A stretch of DNA of 64,000 bases, taken from Eonycteris spelaea (Eukaryota; Chordata; Mammalia; Chiroptera; Pteropodidae). A program made the position numbers and the translations under genes. The notes under the pieces were generated by a model, which was not told the DNA's origin, ran no database searches, and saw only the letters and a list, made by a program, of their open reading frames with translations. The stretch lies in the NCBI GenBank assembly GCA_003508835.1, contig PUFA01000165.1, positions 2,633,001 through 2,697,000 of the forward strand, in the 5' to 3' direction. Shown one piece after another: positions 31,694 to 43,958 of this stretch. Position 1 is the stretch's first letter. Each line of letters starts with the position of its first letter.

Positions 31694-32880
31694 TTAGCAG
31701 TTATCAAAACTCTTGGCTTCGGGACTCCTTTTTCATTATAAATTAATGACCTATGCCAGACCAATGAGAGCTTCCAAGGGACTTTATCAACAAAGTCTTG
31801 TGTTCTTTCTCTAGGACTGCAAATTGTGCGATTATGTAAACCTGGAGTTGTTGAGACAACTCTTTCAGCTTCAGAGAAATGTCATCTGCAGAATGGACTC
31901 AACATGCAGAGGAACTCAAAACTGAGCACTGTAGACAGATAGAGCATCAGGATCTCATTTGAACCTCTAGATCCAGCCACACCATAACTCAGACGTGTTA
32001 AGTAACCCTAACTCGTTCATTTTCTAATTAAGTGGCCCATAATATACTTTTACTTGAAAATAGTTTGTGTGGGGATTCTGTCACTTGCAACCAAGAATCT
32101 ATTAGCTTTCATACCCACATTATAAGGTTACATTTAGGATTTGCCACAGTTATGCAAACCACCTAGCACAAGCTTCATGATCATTATTATAGCTCTGGCT
32201 GTTTGCAAAAATGTCCTTGATTCATCACTCCATCCTATATTTACGTTCATTGTTGTGTAACTTTGTAGTACTCTTCTTGTACACCACTCTGACTTTGGGT
32301 GATTTTTTTTTGCTAATAAAATTTTTAGCCAGCATGATGCAAGAAATGTTTGAAGGGGTCTTGGACTGCTGGGTGTGCTGTTGTTCTGCCAAACTATGGG
32401 AAGGTAAGAGGTAGTGTCTTAAAATTAGTTTCCATGTAAAATCTGAAAACTTATCAATGAACCTTTTGTATTCTCTTTCATTAAAATCCATTGGTCTAAC
32501 TTGCACTTTACATGAATCTTTTAGCTGTGTGTGATTGTATAACTCATGGCTTAATCATCTGGGAAATATGGGTTTACTGAGTTATGAAGAGCTTGCTAAT
32601 TTTGCACACTTCATTAAAATACCAAATAATCAGATATGTAAATAGTACCACCAATCTCATTAGAAAACCTCACAGTGTCAAGCTCACAGTGGTGCTCTAA
32701 AATTTCCAAAATTCTGATTTTCACTTGAAACCAAATTTTTATCATTGGCAACAAATTCTGTCAGTTGTTTTCTTTGAAGTGACAGTCTGACTTTGTTCAT
32801 TTTCCAAAAAAGGCTGCCAAATATCCATTTTTGAATAACCACAGTTTGTCAGTTTGTTTTTCAGAGACCCTGTACCATGA
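31694..32880 (-). pseudogene. Fossil autonomous hAT transposon with transposase remnant
   Basis: The left edge, 'tagcagttatcaaaactcttgg', is the reverse complement of a hAT 3' terminus. On the minus strand two translated blocks look like the C-terminal half of a ZBED/FAM200-type hAT transposase. One (about 32,834-32,690) begins KLWLFKNGYLAAFF; the other (about 32,506-32,400) contains RPMDFNEREYKRFIDKF. Between and after them are stops, so it is dead. Such transposases bind terminal inverted repeats and cut and paste DNA in the nucleus, and several were domesticated as host genes; this copy shows no intact frame. That terminus and transposase belong to one copy is inferred from matching orientation. 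Confidence 0.6.
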
Positions 32881-32884
32881 AAAG

Positions 32885-33940
32885 AGCAGTTAGTTCAACT
32901 CATAATTCAAACAATCACACAAGTGCTTTTCCTCAAAGACAGTCATATTACTTCAAAATACAGCAAAAATTGTTCACATGTACTTATCATTTTCTCACAC
33001 AGAATACGAGGGTTGGTATTTAATAAAATTAATAATTTTCTTCATCAATGATACTCCTAAGTGAAACTGGCATTTATTTTTTATTTTTTTAAAATGATTG
33101 GTATTTGTTCCTTTAAGTGCATAGCAGTGAAGAAGTTTGGTGCCACTATGTTGGTCCATGCCAATCGTCTTTTTATTTCTCACTTTACAGCTTTGCTCAG
33201 TTCTTTGCAATACTTTATTTCTCCTTCTCTGATGCATCAATTTCAGAAAGCAAGTCTTCTAATTTCCCTTTTAAAAGCCAATGATCCATTCTTAATATAA
33301 GAAAAATATAAATAATTTTTCATTTTAGAATAAAAATATTATAAATTCTAAAATAATTTAGATACAAATTTTAAGTTGAGAAGTTTTTTGGAAAATGTAA
33401 TTATTGCAAAATAAGATAACCAAATGTATTCAATTCTAGTTGTGTCTTGTGTTTACAGGAAAATTTAGGGATTCTGAAGTAATTTATTGTATATCAATGA
33501 GGTTATAATAGCTAAGTAAAGAGCAGAGTTGAAGTATTGAGAACAACTGAAAAACTCTAGAAAAGATACTTACACCTTAAATATAGTACCTTTGAAAAGT
33601 GTAGACAGCACAAGAATTATACAAGCACATATTTCATTATCTGTTAGAGTGATGATATCATCACATGCCATGCAGTTTTGGAAAACTATGCGCATTTGTG
33701 AAGAATGAATATAAAGGGAAAATACATTTTAATATTACTATGAAATAGTTGACCTAATATATCCCTGAAAGGGTCACAGGAACCTAGCAGTTCTTAGACT
33801 GTGCTTTGAGACTAAACCCTTACATTTTACATTGTGGAGACAAAGAACAAACTGCCCGCCAAAAAAAAGTGTTTTTTTCATTCATTCCAAAGGGACAATT
33901 AGCATGCAAATCTCCAGGCTTCTATTACTATAGAGCGGGC
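32885..33940. other. No recognised gene
   Basis: Possibly the 5' side of the hAT fossil up to about 33,260, where a minus-strand frame of 81 codons lies, but I recognise nothing in it. The rest is AT-rich spacer. Confidence 0.35.
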
Positions 33941-33941
33941 C

Positions 33942-33976
33942 TTCTCTTTCTCCTCTCCTCCCCCTGCTCCCTTACA

Positions 33977-34046
<70 letters not shown>

Positions 34047-34075
34047 GTCTCTTCATCCTCATCTTTCTTCTTTCC
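33942..34075. repeat. (CT)n polypyrimidine tract
   Basis: Pyrimidine-rich from 33,942, with a near-perfect (CT)n core at 33,975-34,052. Second of three such tracts with pyrimidines on the + strand. Confidence 0.95.
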
Positions 34076-34079
34076 AACC

Positions 34080-35750
34080 ACTGCTCAATTTAAATAATCA
34101 TCTTTTTGCTGCAGATTGTGTGGAATAACCTAACAGTTCGCCAATTTAATCTTTGGCTATAATACAGTATTTCTGTTTTTTCAGTAAAAGTAGTTCCAAT
34201 TACCAATGACAGAATCCTGGTTGAAACTAGTTTAAGCCAAAAGTGACTGTAAGTCCAGTGATGAGTGTGGTCTCAGGAGCAGGTGGATCCATGATATCAA
34301 ACAATGCTGCTGAATATTGTTCAAATCTCATTTCTCTTCTCTTGGTATTTTGGCTTCATTTCCAGAAAGATCCTTTCCACAAGTAAGAGAAGAAACTCTG
34401 AGACAGCCTAAATCTATTTCCCTAATCTCATAATTCAAAAGGGAAAAACAAACTTTCTCTCAATGTTTGTTCATCAAGTCACACGGAAGGACTTTTACTG
34501 ATGCTTTTTAGGGCTCACATACTAACCCTGGACAAATCACTGAGTTTAGGAGGATGTAGTTCTATGATTGGGCCAGACTTGAATTGTGCTCACTTCGAAA
34601 AGCAGAGGTAGTATGGACTACATTGGGGACTACCCTTCTAGTTTCGTCCACTGTAGCAAAAGTGGGCACTAAAGAAAAGAAAGTGTGTGCTGTTATTTTA
34701 ATGCATAATGTACTTACACTGATTACATATCTATTACATATGCCTAATAATACAAAAAAAAAAAAAAAAAGGAAGAAAATGAAAATAACCCGCAATGCAA
34801 CCACACAAAGAGATTGCGAAGGAAAATTTTATGTGCATTTTCCAGTTTTTCTATGGATTGGAAACTAAAAAAAATATGCCCACTTTTAAATTTAATATAT
34901 TTAAAACCATTTTTCACATCCTAAAATACTCTTCTATAACCTAACTGCAATGACTGGTTTCAAAGAGCAGTCTTGGAAGAAGTTCTGATGCTCACAAACC
35001 TTCTCTTGCATAAAAGCAATTTTGATCTTCTCCTTTTAGTTAAAGTTACTATTCTCTCAGCAGTGTCCTTGGTGCTTAGATAGGACTACAGGGCAGAATC
35101 TGAGCAGCCCATGGAAAAACATTTACTTCGCTATGCACCAAATAAATCCATATTAAAATAATGAATATCGAGAATGATTACAGTCATATCAACATGTGCT
35201 TGGGCTTGCAGAGGTTTGAAAGACAGCTTGGCCGGAGGCCTCTCTGCGTGTTGCTGAGCAGGCCAAGAGGCCAAAAACTGCAGCGTCCATGAATGCTGGA
35301 AGCCATGAGCATATTGCCAACGACTTGCTCTTTCTGATTCTAATTTCTACTTGTTAAATAATGGAACAGTAAGATCTACAGAAGACATCCTTGAAGTTAA
35401 ATAAGCCAATCATGCCTGGGAGAAAACTCCATAAAAATTTCTTTCTCTTCTTGCACAAATACAGTCAGGTATAACACCTTCAATAAAAAGTCATGATAAT
35501 TGAGCTTCGGAAATGGATGTATTGTGTATGTTGCACTTTTTAGGTAGGATTCGTTAGTGGTATGCTGGTAAAATGTTTAGTTACTAGTTTATCCAAATAA
35601 AAGAGCCATTATTCATAGTGTTTGCCAGTTTCTACACTGTAAACACTCCCACAATGGCCAGTTTTAAACTGCCAACCTGACATCACTGGATATGTGTTAG
35701 GAAGAGAATGCACAATTGCTTTCGCAGGCTGGTACATGCCAGCACAACAC
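34080..35750. other. No recognised gene; poly(A) run
   Basis: Single-copy-looking sequence with an A18 run at about 34,754-34,771. At 34,587 'gtgctcacttcg' resembles the first 12 bases of U6 snRNA, but the match does not continue. No RNA gene called. Confidence 0.4.
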
Positions 35751-35754
35751 TGAT

Positions 35755-35945
35755 TCGGTCATTCCTTCAACCAAGATAGCGAGCGACTATGACATGCAGG
35801 TTTTGTGCTAGGCTTTAGGGATATAATAGTGAGCAAAATGCAGATGTGGTTTCTACTCTTGGATTTTTAATCTAGCGGGGAATGTAGATATGAATCAAAT
35901 ATTTACAGAAATAAAAGTTCTTCAGCAGTGGCTAGTTTATTTAAG
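35755..35945 (-). repeat. L2-type fragment, antisense
   Basis: 'ttttgtgctaggctttaggg', 'atataatagtgagcaaaatg' and 'cttggatttttaatctagcgg' follow the antisense L2 3' order; diverged. Confidence 0.55.
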
Positions 35946-37065
35946 CAGATAACAGGGGTTGTTCCCTTGTTTGGGGGTCAGGAATGACTTCCCTGAGTGT
36001 AATTTGGTCAGTGTAGGTTACTGGTTTCACGCCAGAGTGAAAAGCAGCTTCTGAGGACTGGGTATCATCCCTTCTCTCTTGTAACCAATTCTTTTAGTAA
36101 ATCCCTGTGTCTGAAATATCTAGGATGAATTCTTTTTCCTAACTAGACTCTGAATGACATACTAAGGAAGTGAATTCAATCTGTAAATGAGTTAGTTTGG
36201 GTTTTTCCCCAAGCAGACAAACCAGAGGCGAGGATTTGAAGGCAGTAGGGGAGAGGGGAATTAGGACAATGAAGAGAAGGGAGTGAATAAAGGGTGGTAT
36301 AATCAAGCAAATTATCTCTGTAAAATATCTGGAGCTTGATTTCTGCCTGGGACTTGGGAAACTGCATTGAAATGCTCCTCAGACTATTTCATTTCATCGA
36401 GAAGGAGAAGATGTTGGGGTACGTATTTACCACCTCCAACAGCTAAAGTCTGCTGAAGGCTGCTTTCAGAAGGCTGTTTCTCCAGCATTTTTGGCCTGTT
36501 GTGCATGTGGAGATGTGGGCCTTGAGGCAAAAATGACCACACTAAGGAGACTCAGACATTGACATTTAAAAGTCAGACTGACAGGCCCAGAAAATGGTCA
36601 GTTCAACAGGGATGTATATGTACAGAGTACTGACAATGTCTGCCAAGTTACATAAAAGTGAAATTGGTATGCGTGTAGAGTATGAACGGTAAGTGAATAC
36701 CTTTGTAGGAAATATATTCAAAGTTGTTTGGTTGGCTCAAAGACTAAACTAGAGATGCATAAACAACTCATCATTATATACTAGGGTTTCAGCAGCTAAA
36801 TATGTTTGGGCATTACTGTAATAATAGGTGTTCTAAGCTAACAATGAGTTTATGTGGCCAAACCAAAGTAGACTTTTGGGCTTTCCAATCTTGAACTTTG
36901 AAAAGGTAAGATTGGTAAATATGTGTTGATTTAATATCATGCTTCAACCTCATCCCTGACACTTCACTCTTTCCCACTAAAGCCCACTTGCATCATACCA
37001 AATTACTTTCACTTCCTGTTTTTTGCCTATGAATTTTCACAACTGGTTCTATTTGTCTGGATTGT
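35946..37065. other. No recognised gene or repeat
   Basis: About 1.1 kb of single-copy-looking DNA without open frames of note. Confidence 0.4.
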
Positions 37066-37066
37066 T

Positions 37067-37255
37067 TCTCCCTCTATCTTCTATATTCTCTCTCTCTTCT
37101 CTCTCCTCTCCTCTCTCTCTCTCTCTCTTCTCTCTCTCTTTTCTCTCCCCTCTCTTTCTCTCTCTCTCCCTCTCTCTCTCTCTCTCCTCTTCTCTCTCTC
37201 ATCTCTCTCTCTCCTCACACACACCACACACACCACACACGAACACACAAACACA
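37067..37255. repeat. (CT)n tract with (CA) tail
   Basis: Long + strand pyrimidine tract (37,067-37,215) of (CT)n with CTCC and CTTT interruptions, passing into CACACC units. It is the third and longest of the three polypyrimidine tracts. Confidence 0.95.
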
Positions 37256-37261
37256 ATTTGT

Positions 37262-37378
37262 CTGCTGAATCCCTACTCATTTTTTAAAACCCAGCTCAAG
37301 CATCAGCTCCTCTGTAAAGCTGTCTCAAGATCTGGTAAGCTTGGGTTTACTACTCTACATTTTACAGGACAGCACTAA
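37262..37378 (+). repeat. L2 LINE fragment
   Basis: 'aaacccagctcaagcatcag' and 'ctcctctgtaaagctgtctc' match the L2 region that encodes the end of its ORF and the start of its 3' UTR. The microsatellite next to it may have grown inside this L2. Confidence 0.6.
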
Positions 37379-37409
37379 TAGCAGGAACTTTAAAAACAGA
37401 CTGCCCCCC

Positions 37410-38030
37410 CTTTTATTGAGGTAAAATTGATAGAACATAAAATTACCCTTAAAACGTACAATTCAGTGGTATTTAGTATATTCACAATGTTTTTCAACCA
37501 TAACCTCTGACTAGTTTCAAAACAACATCCCAAACAGAACTCTGCACCATTAAGTAGCCATCCCCATCCCCACGTCTTTTAAGCTCTGAAAGCCATCAAC
37601 TGCTTTCTTTGAATTTACTTATCCTGATATCTCATTAAATGAAATGATATCAGTATTGACTGGCTTCTGTCACTTGACACATTTTGAGTTCACCTATTTA
37701 TAGCTTTTATCAGCAATTCACTTTTTTTTAATGGCTGGAGAATATTCCATTGTATGGATATATGACATTTGTTTTTGCACTCATTGGTTGATGAACATTT
37801 GTGATGTTTTGCTTTTGATATACTGTGAATAATGGTGTTATATGACATTTATGTACAAGTATTTGTTTGAATGCCTATTTCCTATACTTCTGAGTATACA
37901 CCTAGGAGTAGAATTAACTAGGCCACAGGTAATTTCCCTGTTTCACTTTTTGGAGGAACTACCAAACACCTTTCACTGTGGTTGCATCATTTTACATTCC
38001 CACAAACAATGCAATAAGTTTCTAGTTTTT
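37410..38030 (-). repeat. Old L1 (L1M) 3' part, antisense
   Basis: 'ttttattgaggtaaaattga' is the antisense L1M 3' UTR. 'ggagaatattccattgtatgg', 'ttggttgatgaacatttg' and 'gaggaactaccaaacacc' follow from the ORF2 end. No intact frame. Confidence 0.85.
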
Positions 38031-38039
38031 AGAACTGCC

Positions 38040-38235
38040 CAATTTTGAATCTAGGTTCTGCTACTTACTGACCATATAGCCTTGGCCAAGTTACTCTCCG
38101 TGTCTTGATTTCCAACATAAATAAATAAGAACAGATAGTACCTACCTCACATAATTGTCCTGAAGGATTAAATTGTTAGTATATTTAAAGCACTTAAATA
38201 GTGCCTGACTCATGGGAAGTATTCAGTGTTTTAAT
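38040..38235 (+). repeat. MIR SINE
   Basis: 'ctaggttctgctacttactg', 'ccttggccaagttactctcc', 'tagtacctacctcacataa' and 'aaatagtgcctgactcatgg' make this one of the clearest MIR copies here. It lies directly after the L1M piece. Confidence 0.85.
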
Positions 38236-38299
38236 ATTTTAGTTATTTACTGCTGTTATAGCATTTATACATTTCATTATAAAAATCTAAAGCTTGTCT

Positions 38300-38385
38300 A
38301 TCCTTTAGATTTTTACCTCCACTTATTAGCAAAGTACCTAGCAAACAAAATTAGTCAATAAATGTTTGGAGAATTTAATGGATGA
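38300..38385 (+). repeat. L2 or MIR 3' tail
   Basis: 'ttagcaaagtacctagcaaac' then 'gtcaataaatgtttggagaa' looks like the 'gtgcctggcacatag...caataaatgtttg' tail shared by L2 and MIR. Confidence 0.5.
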
Positions 38386-38399
38386 TAAAAGCTAAGATC

Positions 38400-39190
38400 T
38401 TTCAAAAGTAGGTAGACATATACTAAATCCATATTAAATATTAAAATATATAGTAACAACTATGGTTTAAAACCATGTTGTACTCACATAATATAAGACA
38501 CATAGCTTAATGTAAATAAGTAACTAGCTCCCTAATGCATCCTACAATATGTAAGTTCTTAATAAACAATGGACATGATAAATTGATAGAGAAGAATGGA
38601 TTATTTAAAAAGTGTTGCAACTTTGTCTATGCACAAAAAAGGATGAAGAAGGTTCATTTTCACACAAATACCAAAGTAAATCCAGACTAATGTAAATTTT
38701 TACATAAAAATTAAATTATAAAAATTTACAAGAAAATTTAGGCAAATGTTTTGTATCTCTGAGACCTTTAGAGAAAAAAGCATAGAATAAATATTTTAAA
38801 AGAGAGTCATAAATTTGGCTATTACAGAGAAAGGCTCTGTTTTTCAAAAACATAATAAAATAAAAGGCAAACTAACAAAAAACATATTTGGCTACAAATA
38901 TTTACGAAGTGTTTACATCCTTATAAATAGAAGAATCTCTTGTAAATCAATAAGAAAACAGTATGATTGTAATAAAAATAGAAAAAAAATAATAAATGAT
39001 AATTTCTAAGAGAAAAAAAAGATGACAAAAAATACCCATGAAAATGAAAAAAACTCAATTTTACTAGAAAACAAAGAAATACAAATCAAAACGAGCCATT
39101 TTTACCATCAAATTATAGATTTAAGAAACTGAATAAGCCTCAGTGATGATGTGATATCTGAGATGGGGACTTTCAAATATCGCTGATGGC
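38400..39190. other. No recognised gene; very A-rich
   Basis: The stretch at 38,580-39,110 is extremely A-rich on the + strand ('aaaatagaaaaaaaataataaatg'). It may be remnant sense L1, but no diagnostic block is clear. Frames there are low complexity. Confidence 0.4.
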
Positions 39191-39194
39191 TATA

Positions 39195-39695
39195 CAAATT
39201 GTCAATCTCTGGAAATTTTAGTATTTCTCTTAATGGAATCATATATTCTCTTTTATACCTGGTTTCTTTCACTAATTAAAACTCATTCATGTTATTGTGT
39301 ATATCATTAGTCTTTTATTTTAATTGCCAAAGTAATATCCATTGTATTCATATGCCAAAAATTGTTTTCTCATTAATCTGTTGATGAACATTTGGGGTTT
39401 GTTTCCAGTTTGAGCTATTACAATAAAGCTGTTATGAATGTTTCTGAACAGATTTTATGTGGTCATGTTTCACTTCTTTTGGGTAAATATCTAAGAATTA
39501 AATTGCTAGATTGTATTTAAGTGTACATTACACTTTATAAGAAATTGCCGAACTGGTTCCAAAAATCATGATTAACTTACATTCTCACCAGCAAGATATG
39601 AGAGTTATAGCTGTTCTACATCTTCATCAACACTTTGAATTGTCAAGTCTTTTAAATTTCAGCCAGTCTAATGGTTGTGAATTTCCTCCTTTTTA
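39195..39695 (-). repeat. Old L1 (L1M) ORF2 3' part, antisense
   Basis: 'tgttgatgaacatttggggt', 'gctgttatgaatgtttctg', 'ttttgggtaaatatctaag' and 'cattctcaccagcaagatatg' are the antisense L1 ORF2 C-terminal order. Confidence 0.8.
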
Positions 39696-39699
39696 AGTA

Positions 39700-42032
39700 A
39701 AAATATTTTATGGATGGTGCTGTGTTCCTCATATTGCTTCACGTATTGGCACATAATGTCTGGTTATTCTATTCTTAAGTTCAGGTAACAAATCTGATCC
39801 TTTCAACCTTTTATCAACTGGTTCATCTACTGATGGTCTTTCACTGTATCACGTTTTCATTACAGACTTATAAAAATTATAACTAAAAATTATTGTCATG
39901 CCTTCTATATTTTTAGCTAGAATTCTATAACAGGAACTTTCACATGTTGATTATGCTTATTTTGATTACCCCGAAATAGAGTTTATACAAGAAACAGGAT
40001 AAATCCTTAATTTTCTCTCTTAAATAGCCATATATTTAAATTGTCAATAATTTTTTTGAAGAATTTTCTATTGACATGGAAAAAATGTTTCACAAATTAA
40101 TAATATATGGAACAAAGAAGGACAAACTATAGTAAGTATTAAAAAAAATCACTGCCTTGTGGGTAGTTCTTATTTAAACTATACTTTGATATATTTTCCA
40201 AGTTTCTATAATAAAGATACAATATCTAATAAAACCTGTCCAACAAAGTTATAAGTCTGTTGACCTAATCATTGATGGCTGGATTAATTCTATTTAGTGT
40301 CCCAATTTTAACAGTTGTTTGCTGCTATCTTTGTACTTATTATAGAGAGGATAGAACCATTAGACAGGAGAAGACAGAGTTTCAGTTGAGCCAGCTCTGT
40401 GTCTCTCAGATCTGATCTATTTTCTTTCTTTAGGCTCCTAACATTTCTAAGAATTGAAATATATGGGCTAGACTATAAATAAAGCTACAAGCAAGAAGAA
40501 ATTGTTTCGTGTTCACTATCATAAAATCCTAAAATAGCTTAAAAGAAATTTAGTAAGTAAAAGTCCTTATGCTTCTCTTATGCTTGTTGATAAGTAATGA
40601 TATTAGAGATATCATATCAAATTCTGGTCTCTCCAATGTTTTCATCGACTCATGCTGAATATTCAAGCACTTCTGACATGTCAAAATCCTATTCTATCAC
40701 ACACGAAAATGCTAAAAATAGTGCCAATTACTGATGTGTGTCTTTTAAGTATTTGAATCTTTGTACCAAAATGAATGTCACTTTATAGAAAAAAAAAACC
40801 TTGGCTAAGAATTTTTTGTGTGAGAACAATCTGATTGGAAAAAGTGGCCTCCTTTGATTCAGGCACCCAGATCTTCCCTGGGGCCATTAAGCTTAATTTA
40901 AGGAATTTGAACACTACATTTTTTGTCTTTAGCACTTGATTATCAGAATCTCAGCCTGACACACAGAAACATCAGAACTCACATTTTTTTCCCCCTCTGA
41001 TAGGCTATTTATTTCTTCTTTAGTGCAGTTTCATTTCTGTTCAGAGACATTCTCTTTAGGCAGTTTCAGCCCTATTAGGCTACAAAATTCCTCAAAGCAT
41101 AAAATGATGGTTATTGAGATAGACAGTCTCTGGGAGGCAGGAGTTCATGCTGGTATGACTGAGTCGAGTATCACCCTTATGACTGTGCACCATGCACTAA
41201 CTATATTGTCAGAGAGTTCTCATGCTGTTTTTAAGTGTGGTGATTCTAGAAGTGAGGACCATGAAAGAATTACTCAAATTAGGATTGAGAAGATATTGAT
41301 ATTTCTGATAGCTATTATGTGCTAGACTTTACATACTATTGTGGTCATTTATTTGTTTTCTCCAGAATCTCTCTGTCTTCCTTCTACCACCAAAAGCATT
41401 ACATTTTCCTTTGAGAAATCGATGCATCATATTTGCAGCCATGAAGTTTGGATAGGTAATATTGACTTTACCTTTCTGGGCATGGCTTCTAAAATAAATA
41501 TATTTCTTTCCTCAGACTATGGTGATTGATTTTGAAATGAGCATGTAAATAAAGCACAGTGATTCCAGAAACTGGAAAAAGAAGTTGTTTCTTTCTTCCA
41601 CGGATGCCACCAGCAGAGACAGGTTCCTTTCAGCTGGAGGGTGTTGTGTGAGTATGTGTGGCTTGGGACTTCTGCAGCCATTGTTGCATGTTGAGGTGAG
41701 TCATTCTAGCCACAAAGCCAAGACACGGAGGAGAGCTAAGACACAAAGCTAGATCCTTGCACCTCCATAAACTCTAGATCAAACAGTAGCTGGAGCCAAA
41801 ACTCTGAACTTTTTAAGATAAATGAGCCATTAGATATTTCCATTTTTCTGAAGCTAAGTTGGGTTGAGTCTCCTGTTGTTTGCAACCTAAAATTCCTATT
41901 TGACACACTTTCACCATAGTTTGTGAGGTAAGTACTCATCTTACAGTTGAGTCGTCAGCTCTCCGAAAGAGAATTCCAGTGATTGTACAGATGGGAAGGG
42001 AACTTAAGTTGTCTAAAGCCAGTATTATTAAC
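39700..42032. other. Long stretch without recognised gene
   Basis: About 2.3 kb of AT-rich sequence. Frames at 41,023-41,325 and 41,341-41,529 have no recognisable domain. No repeat placed. Confidence 0.4.
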
Positions 42033-42040
42033 CTCTATGC

Positions 42041-42352
42041 CAGTATTTCTCAAAATGTGGTCTGGGAACCTATGAGGGGTATCCTCCAAGACTCTTTCTA
42101 AAGTTCTGAAAAGTCAAAACTATTTTTATTATAATAGTAAGACATTTGTCTTTTCTACTCTTATTCTTTATAAAAGTACAGTGTAGATTTCCAGAGTCTT
42201 CATGACTTTTGACAATGTCATATCTCTAGTGGCTAATGAAGTATGTAACTCTGTGTTCTAGTGTTTTCTCTAATTTTCTAAGGCAAGGTCTTTGGGATTC
42301 TCAATGTTGGAGTGTAAAAGGGTCTTGAGACCAAAAAGTTTGAAGACCAGGG
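42041..42352 (+). mobile_element. Non-autonomous hAT element
   Basis: Starts 'cagtatttctcaaaatgtgg', with 'gaaaagtcaaaactattttt' inside and 'agggtcttgagaccaaaaag' followed by 'tttgaagaccag' near the end: decayed CAGTGTTTCTCAAA/TTTGAGAACC-type inverted ends. Flanked by ctctatgc (42,033-42,040) and ctctaagc (42,353-42,360), an 8-bp duplication with one mismatch, the hAT hallmark. Its 3' end is of the same type as the terminus of the 31,694 fossil. Confidence 0.75.
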
Positions 42353-42360
42353 CTCTAAGC

Positions 42361-43009
42361 TATACCGTATGATTCAAAATGCTCATAGCATTAGCACAAA
42401 TAATTTTTATTTAGTACAAACGATTTTTATAAAAAATTTTACATGAATCAGATGTCACCTCATTACCATCTCATGAAAAGTACAATGAGTGTTTCATTAG
42501 ATTTTAGTGAGAATTTATCATTTTTCTTTATATTATATATTTTTTCCTGTGGAATTCTAGAATTTATGAATTTTGGAAAATAGGAGGCCCTCCCTGAACT
42601 TCTCAGGCTCTAAATTTTAAACTACTCTCATGGCCAAAATAAAAAATTTAAAATATCAGTGCTTCAAAACAGAACTATATCAATATGGGTACATTAAGGC
42701 TAAGTACAGGCAATTAGGGTATGCATTTTCTGTAGAAAATTTGAAACAATAATAAAATCAGTGAAAAGTCTGTCTCCTTTTAATTAGTACCATGCTCTGA
42801 CAATCCTAACCAGTGTCAGTAATAAAATACTGCTCTGGTCACTACTTCAAAATAAAAAATACTTCAGCCTGAAATGGTATCCTAGAGTTTGAATTGGTAT
42901 AAGAACTCCTGAATTTCATTCCACTATGGTCTTTCTGACTTGGATCAGTATACAACCACTTCCTTCAATTCTTCTCTTTGATAACTCAAAAATGATGGTA
43001 ATAATATGC
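42361..43009. other. No recognised gene or repeat
   Basis: AT-rich flank into which the retrovirus-like element inserted. Confidence 0.45.
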
Positions 43010-43014
43010 CATAT
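43010..43014. repeat. ERV target site duplication, left
   Basis: CATAT directly before the TGT of the left LTR. Its partner at 47,271-47,275 is CGTAT. The one difference is what CpG decay would produce. Confidence 0.75.
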
Positions 43015-43339
43015 TGTCAGTGCTGAGCTGATCAAGAAGAAAGGCTTCGGTGGTGAGACACCCAGTTGAAAAAAAACACACATGGAGCCGACATGAGATG
43101 AAATGGCAGGCACCAACTTTACTGTGGGGAGCACAGGCTTCTGCACTAGGAGACCACGTGGGCTTTATATGTGTCAGAGAACGATAGTGACATTCTGCCA
43201 CACATGCATGATAAACAATAAGCTCAGTCATACTTGCACACATTAGACACAGGTGCCCTACTACATTAATCTAACATTTTATATCCAGAGTTCTATCCCT
43301 AGCTGCCAGCCTGGATCACAGCCAGACCTGGGACCCACA
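43015..43339 (-). repeat. 3' LTR of the ERV
   Basis: 325 bp. Minus-strand start TGTGGGTCCCAGG, end CTGACA. It keeps TATAAAG at 43,163-43,169, but the poly(A) signal seen in the other LTR (AATAAA) reads AGTAAA at 43,118-43,123. By eye roughly a tenth of aligned positions differ from the 5' LTR, so the insertion is old. Confidence 0.9.
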
Positions 43340-43349
43340 CTCCACCCCT
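43340..43349 (-). other. Polypurine tract
   Basis: AGGGGTGGAG on the minus strand, immediately upstream of the 3' LTR. This is the expected place for plus-strand priming in retroviral reverse transcription. It is short, with one T. Confidence 0.7.
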
Positions 43350-43479
43350 ACAGGGTTACGGCGTGGGATCTGGCCCGGAGGGCACTACTTGGGCCCACAA
43401 TCCACAACAACAATATAAAGAACAACAAAATACTACCAGGCTACAGGCTACAAGGCCTAGGACGGCTACTGTACACCGC

Positions 43480-43835
43480 ACATCATTGGTGCAGGCCCAG
43501 GTTCTTCTGTCACTGCAGATTAACAAGTGCTGGCTAAAGGCTGATGGGAGGTGTTCCAAAGAGGTCGCAGTGTAGTGTTGACCAGCAGCTGCCATTGGTC
43601 ATTCAAATCCTAGATCAGTAGCCGTGTACACACCTGTGAACACATAGTGGTGTCACTGGTCTGTGGGCAAAGGTCCTATGTAGTCCGCTTGCCATTCCTG
43701 GAGTGGCTCAGCCCCACAGAGCAACATCCCTGGGGTATTCTTTACCCGCTGTCTCTCTGGATGCTGCTCAGCACACCAGGGGCATTGTGACACTGCAACT
43801 TGTGCTTGTGCACGGATCAAAGATAGCCCCATCAC
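43480..43835 (-). pseudogene. Integrase-like remnant
   Basis: The frame 43,653-43,835 (60 codons) contains CPWCAEQHPERQ, the cysteine pair of the N-terminal HHCC zinc domain, and WQADYIGPLP, the start of the catalytic core with its first aspartate. Downstream the frame is broken by stops. Short matches to the core continue to about 43,480, but the position expected for a conserved aspartate after the first block reads tyrosine, and no C-terminal glutamate region is seen. It lies directly after RNase H, as in retroviral pol. Non-functional. Confidence 0.85.
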
Positions 43836-43958
43836 TTCACTACCTGTTCCACGGTTCAGGCCCCTACATGTCCCAGTTTTCGGAGAAGCCAGGGGCCAAT
43901 GTCTGCCAGAACCAGTGGTACACAGGTGGAGTGAACTTGTGCCAGCGCATCTGCTCCA

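Noticed and set aside
34587..34640. 'gtgctcacttcg' resembling the start of U6 snRNA, with a poly(A) run about 170 bp later
   Set aside because: The match is 12 bases and then fails; no target duplication around it and the poly(A) is too far away.
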